23,423 nucleotides of DNA, from NCBI GenBank assembly GCA_036939975.1, contig JALLPB010002902.1, forward strand, positions 1 through 23,423, given 5' to 3'. The first letter of the stretch is position 1. Every line of letters starts with the position of its first letter. Below are positions 9,256 to 18,288 of the stretch, one piece after another. The translations under genes and the position numbers were made by a program. Source of the DNA: Cyclostephanos tholiformis (taxonomy: Eukaryota > Bacillariophyta > Thalassiosirophyceae > Thalassiosirales > Thalassiosiraceae). The notes under the pieces were generated by a model. The model was not told where the DNA came from and ran no database searches. It saw nothing but the letters and a program-made list of their open reading frames with translations.

Positions 9256-12200
9256 ATGAAGGAGCTACGCGTCGAGGATGCGTTGATGTACCTTGATCAA
9301 GTCAAGATGGAATTCGGCGACCGACCGCACATATACAACGAATTCCTCGACATCATGAAGACTTTCAAGAGCCAGGCGATCGACACACCCGGGGTCATAA
9401 AGCGGGTGGCGATCCTCTTCCACGGGAACAAGCGTCTCGTGTTGGGATTCAACACCTTCCTGCCCGAGGGATACAGGATCGAATTGCCCACCGATGGCAG
9501 TTCGTGGCCTGTGTATAGGGAACCGGGCAGGGCGGGCGTCATATCCATCGCCCCGAGTCGTGCCGCAGCCTTCGGCGGTGGGGGAGGCGATGGGTCGGGG
9601 ACCGGGGGAGGTGTTGGCGGTGGCAGTGGAGGGAGTGGGGGGATTAGGCCGTCACCGTCGCTTTCGTCCACGGCGGCGGTTGGCATGGGGGGACGACACG
9701 GACCCCCCCCTCCCCTTCCCCTGGGTGCCTTGGGACGAGGGGGAGGGGGGGGGGGGGGGAAGATGGGAGGAGGACCATCTCCGCCCAGCGGTGGACAGGG
9801 AGGAGGACCGCCGCGATTGGGTGGCGTGGGCGGTGGATCCGGTCCGCCCCAGCCCGGGTCTGCCATGGGACGCGGGGGAGGCGGCGGCGGAGGCGGATTC
9901 GTCGGGGGGTTAGGAGGCGTGGGGGCCATGATGCCGTCGTCTCAACCGCAGCAGCAGGGAATGGCGCGTGGTGTCGTCGGCGGTCCTCCTCTTCCTCAGC
10001 CTCCCTCCGGTGGTCTCGGCGCGCCGGCGTCGTCGCGACCATCAGGCCATCCGCGCTCCGACCCGTTCCCCACCGGCGGCGGGGCGGGGGGAGGGACCAC
10101 GATTAATAGTACGAAGCCGCCCCCCACTCCTCCGGGAGGATCGCAGGGAACGTCGACGATGGGCAGGTCTCCCCCCATGTCCCAGGTCGCCGTCGCCTCC
10201 ACCGTCCATACCATGGCGAAGACGATGGCGAGTATGGTCGGATCGACGCTTTCTTCCGCCTCCGCGGGGACTGGCGTTGGCGCGCAATCGGCGACGGCGG
10301 TACCATCGTCCGCCGCTGCAGGCGGCTCAGCGCAGCCGATCGAGTTCGATCATGCCATAAATTACGTCACGACCATCAAGCGTCGATTCGCGAGTAATCC
10401 GGAGATATATCGCAAGTTCCTCGAGATACTTCATACCTACCAGAAGGAACAGCGTGGCATAAAGGAGGTGCTCGACGAGGTGTCTATATTATTCGCCGAT
10501 CATGCCGATTTACTAAAGGAATTCACGTACTTCTTACCCGATGCGGTACAGAGTCAGGCGAAGGCGCAACTTGACGTTGCGGCGAAGAAGGCCGAGGACA
10601 GGGCGAGGGCCAGGGAGATACAACAGCAGCAGGGCGCGTCGCGGACGACTCAGTCGGGGGGACCTCCCCCCCCCCCCCTCCGACGGACGGACTCGGCGTC
10701 CTCGTCGGGAGGCGGCGGCGCTCACTCCGCCGTTGGACCGGGAGGGCAGGTACAGCAGTCCGGCGGCGCGGGACCGTCGTCGTCCTCGCACCCCGGCGGC
10801 CCTCCGCCCCCGACGTTGTCCCCCGCGCATCGACCGCCGCGGGCCGAGCCGACCATACCGAGTCACATCGCGAGGGTGCCGTTCGGTGCGACGAAGGGCA
10901 GAAGCGAGGATCGCGAGCGCGAGATTTCGAGGGGTGCCGTGCACGGCGTAGTTAGCTTCGGCGCCGTGAGGCCGCCGAGACGGTGAGTTGTTTTTCCGTC
11001 GCCCTGAGTTGTTTTTCCGTCGCCCTGTGTATTGTCTGCCTTCATTGACATCGGGTACGAACGAATCGTTTCCGCGAAACATTTTTCGTTTTGCCGCTTT
11101 GATTTGAATTTGCGATGGCGCGCTCACGCGATATGTGGTCCCTCACATTGCTCTTCATGATCTGTTCAACCGCCCGACCACTCCCTCTCCCCCTGAACGA
11201 TTAAAGCAACGAGCCGACCCCCGCCCAAGCGGCTCAACTCCTCGGCCGTCCCACTACGATCCCCCCCGCACCGCTGCAACCAATGACATCCGAATCTATG
11301 TTCTTCGAACGCGTCAAGGCTCACTTTCTTCGTCGCGACCTATTTCCGGACAAACCGCTTGTGAATCGCAAACAAACGCCGTATATGGAATTCATCAAGT
11401 GTTTGCATCTCTTCGGGGCGGGCATCCTGAACAAGGACGAATTGATACAGCTACTGAGGGGGCTGTTCATCCAGGGTAGTACGCCCAAAAATGCCACCAA
11501 TGCTACGAATATCGGAGCGACACACGCTGCAATGACGTTGCTTTCCGAGCTGGAGAAGGTGCTGGTTGGCCGTGGGCCATTTGCCACCCAGGAGCTGACC
11601 AAGAAGTTAAGGAGCAAGTACGGAGGGCGTCCACTCCGGGCTTATGACGTAGCCGATGCCACCATTAAATTGACGCCCAGCTATCGGACTTATCCCATCG
11701 ACTACGAGTTCGATAAATCTGGCGAGACCGACGGTTTCGATCTATTAAACCGCCAGTGCTTTTGCACGGCGCAGGATTGGACAGTGGATAACAAGGGTGA
11801 GAAGTACTTTAAGAGCCTGGAGGCCTACGACGGTATCAAGGTGCGGCGCAACGTCCACGAGGAGATTCTGGCGCTCGTAGAGGATGAGATGTACGAGGTG
11901 GACATGGCCATCGAGCGCAATGCTAGCGTGATGAGAGTTCTCGAGCCCGTGGCGGAGGAGGCGACACGCTTGCGCGAGCAGGAGGAGAACGATGGACAGC
12001 CAATCGGACGATTGCAATACAAGCTGCGCAATCGATCCTTGAGCAGCGTTCACATTGGCGCAATCGCGCGCATCTACGGTGAGAATGGCGAGGAGGTGTT
12101 GCAACACCTACTTCGCAACCCGTTGGTGGTGGTGCCCATCGTGTTCAAGAGGCTCAGGGAAAAGAACGAGGAATGGCGCAGGGTGAAGAAAGAAATGAAT

Positions 12201-13638
12201 AGAGAGTGGAAAAAGACCATTGGCGAGAACTTCACGGGGAGTTTAGATGCTAAGACCTTTGTTTACAAGAGGGAGATCGAACAAGTGTTTTCTTTGGACA
12301 GGCTTCTTGAGGTAGGATGGCTTGCCGTCAACTGTTGGTATGATGCTCTTGCAAGACTTGACGGCATCTCACATTATTTTTCATTGTTCACACAGGATTG
12401 TGCCAAAGCCAAGTTTTTTGCCAAGCATCCGTCAAAAATCCAACATCATCCCGCAACAAATATGATCTTACCTGATTTCCATCTCTTCAATCCCGATCCG
12501 GAACTTGCACTCTTCCAACCTCATATGTCGGTCCTTGTGTCCAAGAGCATGCCGCATGAGCAAGCGAAAAACTTATTGGCTTCATATTTTTCCAGAGATG
12601 AGAAGTACAGTTCCAACTTAAAGCTTTTAGAAAAGATTTGGACTGAATTTATTTCATCCTGGTTTGTTTTACCGTTGAAGGATTTTCCCGCCAAAAACTT
12701 ATGCGATGCTTCTAATGTCACGTTTACACCTGGACAGAGGGTGCAAACTTCTGTTGGTGATGGCCAAATTCTCTCTGTTGATGACCATACCTTCTTGCGA
12801 TACTTGGTCAAGTTTCAGTTTGGTGTCGGGTATGTCGTTCCCGGTGCTGTTGATCGCATCTTGTCGACAAGCGATGCTGACATGGATATTAGTGCGGATG
12901 ATGCTGCTGATACCACAAGTATGATGTCAGATGATATTCAAGTACTATTTGGCACCGAAAAAATATATCTGTTTATGCGCCTTTACGTTCTCCTTGTGAC
13001 GATGCTTTATCAGGCAAAGGATATCGCTGATAGGAAAGGTGCATGTGATGACAATCCAGGCTTATTCACTAAAATCGTGTCCTCTCTTGAAGAGTTACTC
13101 AAGGGAAAGATTGATTCCAAGGCATTTCACGAAGAATGCACTAAGAATATGGAGAATCAAGAGTACAACTTTGTTGCAATCCCGCCGCTTGTTGAGAATT
13201 GTGCGGCAGCGTTGGTCAGGATGGCAAAAGAAGATTTTCTTGAAAATCTCTACCATTGCTCACAGTTGAAGTTGAAGGTATGCGTGCCACTATGAAAATA
13301 CTACGATAAAATGTGTTTTCGTTGACTTACGTCTGTACCTGCCTCTCGGTTCGTTTGATCAGGATCTGAATCAATTACGTGACCTCTCTCTTGGGATTAC
13401 CGACTATGCCATTTATCGGATGCAAATTCAGTCATCAGCGAGCCAAGTATTCTTTTCTTACTTGCCGGTGGAAATGGAATTGCAGCTGACAACCCCTCTG
13501 GATGTTATTTCAAGTGAAAATGATTCAAAGCGACCGCTAGATGCCGAAAAGGTTCCTTCCAACAGGGATGAAACCAACCAGGAGAATATGCACACTGAAT
13601 CAAACCATAAACGGTTTAAGAAGGAGGAAATCTCATAG
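9256..13638 (+). CDS. SIN3: SIN3 family transcriptional corepressor (3 exons)
   Basis: Exons 9256-10982, 11207-13277 and 13363-13638 give 1357 residues. It is the scaffold of the nuclear histone deacetylase corepressor complex. PAH1 spans about residues 4-77 ([15 protein letters not shown]...). A Gly/Pro/Ser-rich linker of nearly 280 residues follows. PAH2 spans about 361-430 ([17 protein letters not shown]...). PAH3 spans about 607-667 (FFERVKAHF... [11 protein letters not shown]...). The HDAC-interacting domain spans about 733-920, with [23 protein letters not shown] and [20 protein letters not shown]. The Sin3a C-terminal region includes [17 protein letters not shown] (from about 1156). 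Between the last two, residues 1082-1129 form an SH3/tudor-like insert ([12 protein letters not shown]...). The exon joins are fixed by phase: the PAH2-bearing exon hits a stop right at a GTGAGT donor, and exon 3 continues the frame after GATCAG. The start is just before PAH1, as in most family members. Confidence 0.92.
9733..9760 (+). repeat. G-rich homopolymer tract in the SIN3 linker
   Basis: A near-pure guanine run encodes polyglycine between PAH1 and PAH2. It has G-quadruplex potential and is a likely site of sequencing or slippage error. The frame stays open across it here. Confidence 0.7.
10983..11206 (+). other. SIN3 intron 1 (224 nt)
   Basis: GTGAGT donor, pyrimidine-rich stretch, then acceptor TTAAAG. 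Phase 2. The acceptor is the only AG after the last upstream in-frame stop (11202) that keeps the PAH3 frame. Confidence 0.8.
10985..11026 (+). repeat. Perfect 21-bp tandem duplication at a splice donor
   Basis: GAGTTGTTTTTCCGTCGCCCT occurs twice head to tail (10985-11005 and 11006-11026), starting inside the intron 1 donor. The second copy lacks the preceding GT, so only the first forms a donor. Confidence 0.95.
13278..13362 (+). other. SIN3 intron 2 (85 nt)
   Basis: GTATGC donor after a complete AAG codon and a GATCAG acceptor preceded by pyrimidines. Phase 0. It restores a 91-codon C-terminal exon. Confidence 0.8.
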
Positions 13639-13953
13639 TCAGGGAAAATTATTTGTTAATGATTCGAAACACATTTTGCATTGTGGTGCCATTATTTTTC
13701 AAATTAGGAACTTTTTTATAGTATCCATAGTTGTCTTTCGACAATTCTTTTGTTGTAGTCAGTACTTAATTGCTTTTGTCTTATAAAAAATTAATTGCTT
13801 TTGCCTTAAAAACTTTTCTCCCATGATGAGATATTTTTTGCTGCAATATGCAAGACAGGAATCCAAACTACCATATCTTATTAAATGGATTCACTCTTCT
13901 TTGGCTAATCTCAAGGCTCCAAGCTCATCTTTTTTTCGTGTCTTGTCTTCATC
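13639..13953. other. SIN3 downstream region, AT-rich
   Basis: Probable 3' UTR and spacer. No gene is seen. An 18-bp near-perfect repeat (TTAATTGCTTTTGTCTTA, 13766-13783, and one mismatch at 13791-13808) has a 25-bp period. Confidence 0.5.
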
Positions 13954-14262
13954 CTATTGGGGGCTACAAGGACCTTCCATCCATTGGCTATTGTTAATGT
14001 GGTTGAAAAAATGATTTCCATTTATCTGCCAGAATGCAGAATTCCCCCCTTGGGAAATCAAGAATTCTGCAAAATATGGCATACGGATGATGTGAAACCA
14101 ATGTCTCCGTGCGGCATCATCAGTGACATTTTGATCATACTTGCTCGGATTATGCTCTTGTTGATTGGCGCCAATGCATGCATCCCCCACATCATTCATA
14201 GTGTCTGGGGGAGCAATGGCGCTGCCTGACTTGCCCTTGGCAGACCATGAGGAGACTTATTG
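13954..14262 (-). pseudogene. Coding-like remnant, unassigned
   Basis: An open minus-strand frame of about 100 codons with a soluble, natural-looking composition (rich in Asn, Gln, Asp and Gly, with normal aromatics). It starts just after a stop and ends at TAG at 13954. Its only ATG lies 81 codons before the end. I do not recognise the family. The plus-strand frame over the same bases is hydrophobic and less convincing. It may be a broken transposon gene or an exon of an undetected gene. Confidence 0.3.
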
Positions 14263-14407
14263 GTCATTTGGCACAGAATCCTGATGCATCAGAAGGTAGC
14301 TATAAACACGGTTCATATTTGGTTAACTAACCCATTGATACCTGTCCTACCTCCGGACTCTGATGCCTTCAAAAGCTTCCGCCTACAGTCCAACAGCTTC
14401 TCCTTGA

Positions 14408-14776
14408 TACAAAAATGAAAACACATTTGCACATGAGCCTGTACCCACAGGCTCCTTCTTGGCTCTGAGGCTCACCAATAACTTGGAGAACTACATAATT
14501 CTTGACTACACCTTTTTTGAGAACAAAGCAATCCACTGGTTCAAAGAGCTTCTTCTTTGTGGCCACATGGTTGATGACATGAATGGGTTCGACAATGGGA
14601 TCATGATGGCTTATGGAATGTGCCCTCCAGTCACTGCACCAGTATACTACCAAATGGAACTGGGCAAAAATCCTTCTCACTTCATGCAAGGCACAGCGGA
14701 AGAGATTTGGGGCGACGATCCACACAACATCATGTTGACTATGGCAGAAGAGTGGGATGAAGCCCACGATGTATGA
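14408..14776 (+). pseudogene. Coding-like remnant, unassigned
   Basis: Open frame of 122 codons with no ATG near its 5' end and stops shortly upstream. It is rich in Met, Asp, Glu and Trp and ends MAEEWDEAHDV. It overlaps a perfectly codon-aligned antisense frame that is His/Val/Cys-rich, which is the composition expected of a shadow of a real plus-strand gene. No family is recognised. It is likely a decayed gene or mobile-element fragment. Confidence 0.3.
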
Positions 14777-15034
14777 ACACATTTATTATTATTGTTATAT
14801 TCTTATTGATAGGCAATTCAACACAGCTCAGAAAATTAATTCTATTAAGCGATGAATTCAATCAATCAATCAATCAATCAGTCACAGTAGGGTATGTCCT
14901 GGCAGGCAGACCCCTTAGAATATGTAGTAATTAAACAGGCCTACCAGGGTATTTTGGGTAGGTACCTGGTTGGGCGGGCATACCAGGCTCTTACATCGCA
15001 CAAAGCTCATGTAACTAGAAGGTGCCCAGCTTTC
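14777..15034. other. Gap with short GGTA/CCAGG-rich inverted words
   Basis: No ORF. Between 14940 and 14992, ACCAGG and CCTGGT recur in both orientations, allowing several alternative small hairpins. No named element is recognised. Confidence 0.4.
14858..14880. repeat. TCAA tetranucleotide microsatellite
   Basis: Nearly six uninterrupted TCAA units in non-coding DNA. Confidence 0.95.
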
Positions 15035-15247
15035 AAAAAAGTACCAAATATTGATTCCTATACAGATTGATACTTTTTTACCGATAGCGCTGGCAGCGTC
15101 ATTCGACGACCTTCATGGCGCTATTTTTTTTTGGTAACATAAATATGTTTCCCAAAAGTATCGAAAACTGATTCCTATTTGATTTGATACTTTTTTACTG
15201 ATAGCGCTGGCAGCGTCATTTAACGACCCTTCTGGTGCTACTTTTTG
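15035..15247. repeat. Tandem pair of about 92-bp units (117-bp period), each with an internal inverted repeat
   Basis: Unit 1 is 15035-15126 and unit 2 is 15154-15247. They share TGATTCCTAT and GATAGCGCTGGCAGCGTCATT at a constant 117-bp offset. Within unit 1, AAAAAAGTACCAA faces TTGATACTTTTTT. Within unit 2, AAAAGTATCGAAA faces TTTGATACTTTT. The array lies 75 bp beyond the stop of the piggyBac-type transposase, so it may be a subterminal part of that element. A matching array was not found beyond 21030. Confidence 0.7.
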
Positions 15248-15321
15248 GATACGAAATTTGCAAGTTATTGTTAGGGAAAAAATCCTACTCATTAATATTA
15301 ATACCAAACATCTCTACTCAT

Positions 15322-18279
15322 TCATCTATTCTCTCTGTTGTATTTCTCGATCAACTCATCCATGTAGTTGCTGTTCCCCTTTATCTCTTTTGCACTTGGT
15401 TTTTTAAACGTCTTTGCATTTTTTGATCCGTTAAACATGTCAATGCGATCCTTGTACCCTAGTCCGTACAACCGATCATTGTGAAAATCAAATGGGCATG
15501 TCATTGTCGTGATACTGGTCCCTGATTTCAGGCATAAATGCACATTACAGATCCCACACTTCATCACGGTCTTTTTTCCACAGTACCCGCATGCTGCTGG
15601 ATGTGTCTTTTTCATGCTTTGTATATGTTCCTTCATCAGTTCAAGATCACCACTGCACAATCTAGGTTTTTTACCGTTCCTTAGTTGTTTTTTCTCCTTT
15701 TCATATTGTTCGTAAGACACCCTTACTGTGTTGTCCTTGCACTTCACTAATGATACCTCATCCATGTTGTCTCCTCCACGCTTATGTTTTTTCTGTTGCG
15801 TTGCTCCACGCATCATTTCATCACCGGGGTATTTCTTGTTCCATGCCTTGTACTGTACCATCTGCAAAGACAATTCTTGTTTGAATCTCGTGGATGTCAC
15901 CGCCCTCATTTTCCATTCAGGATCCACGCCTCCTTCACAGCATTGGACATATATGTTGTATGCCATGCTCATGGCAATTGCTTTGGCATGTCGCATAGGT
16001 GCATGCCACCATTTCCACGAACGGTAGTTTATGTTGTAATTCAAAAGCGTTTGATCAATCTTGTCTACCGCACTGTACGTCTTCAGGTACGTATCCCTAG
16101 CCTCGTTCATCTCAATGGCCCACCTCCTCTTATTCTCTCCTCGACCTCTATTTCTCTCACGCACATACAATCCGACCTCGGACAATGCATTCACGCAAGA
16201 TATGTTGGTGCCCCCTGTGGACTGAAAACTACAATGAATCAGTGTGTACGGTTTAGCTCCAGTATCTGGGTTGGCAGACACGTGTTTCACTGCAACGATT
16301 GGTTGTTCGAATCTTGCCACCTTGCTTCTTTGATCAACTGTCCTTCCCTTCACGTGGTTAAAGTAGTTCTTGTCCTCCTTCCCCAACCCTAAGTTCGGCA
16401 AACGATCACGTCGACAAGTCATGGTTGCCTTATACCCCCTCTCTCCCAAATAGTGTATTACTTGATCACCACTGAAGAAGTTGTCCAGAGTAATATGCGG
16501 AGGATGTTCAAATATCTGCCTCCTCGTATCGTTTGCATCCTTTGGGTTACCCTTTATCAATGGGCTTAGTAGATCAACCATTCTCTTCACCTCCACTGGA
16601 CCAGTAGCAGTCCATCCCTTCTCTTCCTTGTAAAACTTGTGCCTTGCCATATACGCATAGACATATCTACGTCTTGCGTCCAACAACATCACATGTTGAC
16701 CACCTTTGTTGGTTTTTTTCGTCGTAAATCTGGAGTGGACATCCGCATAACTAGAATTTGGCCATGTAGTTTCATCAGCAGTGGCATCCTTCCCTGCGGT
16801 CAGTATCATCAAGTTCATGTTGTGTGTTAACGCATCCCACACTAGCCGATATTTCTGTGTTGGATCATAGTTCTCGGTACCTCTTTTGGACTCGGTCATG
16901 CAATTGTTCAATTTTAAACATGACTTGATGTCGAGCCAACGTCGGTAATGCATTGCCTCGGCAATGCATCGATCGTATGTGTTTGTCTGATCTGTCATCC
17001 ATGATTCAGCAATGTTATTGCTCTGATTTCTACATACCACTCCATCCCATATTAGAACCTCCTCCGCTGTACAGGCACTGAATTTGTGCCCTCTTGTTCC
17101 GCCACGGTTCTTCGCCATGATGGCATACAGATTAGTGAATCTCGCCACAGTTTCGTAAAAACCAATTCTGACGTCATCGTCTATTCCTGATTCAGTGCCA
17201 TCGACAATAGGCAATAGTAATTGATAGAAAAACAATGCATCACAATCCTCCATTCGCTTCTTTGTGAGTCCCATCTTGCGTAGGTAATCCTTGTCTAACT
17301 GCACATCCCTGTCCTCCGGAAACAGATTCTGCTTAGTTGCTCCCATTCGATTGTTTGTATCATCTGGAAAAGGATGCGTCCAGCCATTGTAGAAAAATTC
17401 ATATCCATTAAGTTCCCGTTTGCCGGTTTGAGTGTCCTTTGGAACCACAGTCGCCCCACTGGGCATAGCGTGAAACAAATATTTTTTCTTTTCTTTGTTA
17501 AACACTGGCTGATATGTGTACGCACTCCATCCACCGGGATTGTCCACCTTGTCAAAAGTAGGTTCCCCCCATGCCGAGTTAATTGTTGTTGGTTTCCAAT
17601 TAGGTGGCATCTGAGGAGGAATCCAATTGGGTGGCGCACCCCATAACTGTGGTGTTTTATTGTCGGATATTAAAGTATCACACTCAACTGCAGTGTTGTC
17701 ATCACACTCAACCTCGCGCTCGATTATGTACCCCTCCTCATTTTCGCGTTCAAACTCGACTTCTACCATACTCTCAATAAATGACATTGCAACATCCTCG
17801 CCCTCGCCGTCGATATCTGAATCACCTCCATCTCCCTTTTCAATTTCGTCTTGTTGGTTCAGCAGCACCACAACATCTAGGTCACTCTCGCGTTGACGTG
17901 CCGCAGTAGATAGTGTTTGTATACTCTCATTTTCAGTAACAGTGTCATCAACAACGCTGTTACCTCCTGTTAAGGGACTGGTTGTAGGTAAAGTGCCTTC
18001 AAGGTTTAAGCCATCAACGGCAAACACGACACCTGAACATTCTACATCAAATGGTAATTCGTTTTTTTGTTTTCGTCCAGCATTGGATGTTGCCGCCTTC
18101 TTGTAGTTAGGTGCTTTCTTCACTTCAGTCTTGGGCTTTTTCTTTGTTGGTCCCCGAACACCGTCTCTCCAACAACCACACCGACAGCGTCTCTTTCCAT
18201 TAGCCACTTCTTCGTCACATCCATGACAAATCCATGTATTGTTTGTCAATGCCACAATCTCTCCCGTAGACATAGCCAT
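15322..18279 (-). CDS. piggyBac-type DDD transposase
   Basis: ORF of 985 residues. A catalytic triad of the piggyBac type is visible: D502 in ATADETTW, D599 in ITLDNFFSGD and D739 in AVDKIDQT, followed by YRSWKWWHAPMRHAKAIAMS, the typical post-D3 block. The C-terminus has a cysteine-rich zinc domain (C897-x2-C900-x7-C908-x2-C911-x2-H914-x-C916). The N-terminus has a small finger (W16, C18-x2-C21, then C32, C34 and C36), then a Lys/Pro-rich region and a long acidic linker. The family cuts and pastes at TTAA. The listed start, ATG 18279, is probably not the original one: the same MAMSTGEIV sequence occurs in frame inside the upstream ORF, so this ORF looks like the downstream half of a longer protein cut off by a frameshifting duplication. 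The catalytic region itself is undamaged. Confidence 0.85.
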   Translation of the reverse strand: MAMSTGEIVALTNNTWICHGCDEEVANGKRRCRCGCWRDGVRGPTKKKPKTEVKKAPNYKKAATSNAGRKQKNELPFDVECSGVVFAVDGLNLEGTLPTTSPLTGGNSVVDDTVTENESIQTLSTAARQRESDLDVVVLLNQQDEIEKGDGGDSDIDGEGEDVAMSFIESMVEVEFERENEEGYIIEREVECDDNTAVECDTLISDNKTPQLWGAPPNWIPPQMPPNWKPTTINSAWGEPTFDKVDNPGGWSAYTYQPVFNKEKKKYLFHAMPSGATVVPKDTQTGKRELNGYEFFYNGWTHPFPDDTNNRMGATKQNLFPEDRDVQLDKDYLRKMGLTKKRMEDCDALFFYQLLLPIVDGTESGIDDDVRIGFYETVARFTNLYAIMAKNRGGTRGHKFSACTAEEVLIWDGVVCRNQSNNIAESWMTDQTNTYDRCIAEAMHYRRWLDIKSCLKLNNCMTESKRGTENYDPTQKYRLVWDALTHNMNLMILTAGKDATADETTWPNSSYADVHSRFTTKKTNKGGQHVMLLDARRRYVYAYMARHKFYKEEKGWTATGPVEVKRMVDLLSPLIKGNPKDANDTRRQIFEHPPHITLDNFFSGDQVIHYLGERGYKATMTCRRDRLPNLGLGKEDKNYFNHVKGRTVDQRSKVARFEQPIVAVKHVSANPDTGAKPYTLIHCSFQSTGGTNISCVNALSEVGLYVRERNRGRGENKRRWAIEMNEARDTYLKTYSAVDKIDQTLLNYNINYRSWKWWHAPMRHAKAIAMSMAYNIYVQCCEGGVDPEWKMRAVTSTRFKQELSLQMVQYKAWNKKYPGDEMMRGATQQKKHKRGGDNMDEVSLVKCKDNTVRVSYEQYEKEKKQLRNGKKPRLCSGDLELMKEHIQSMKKTHPAACGYCGKKTVMKCGICNVHLCLKSGTSITTMTCPFDFHNDRLYGLGYKDRIDMFNGSKNAKTFKKPSAKEIKGNSNYMDELIEKYNRENR

Positions 18280-18288
18280 GGGTGGTAG
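18211..18288 (-). repeat. Repeat A, copy 1 (78 bp)
   Basis: Identical to 18342-18419 except one base (18232 C versus 18363 G). This copy encodes the start of the transposase ORF with the zinc-finger Trp intact. Confidence 0.97.

Noticed and set aside
9297..9929. Minus-strand polyproline ORF within SIN3
   Set aside because: It is the reverse of the polyglycine linker and has no domain.
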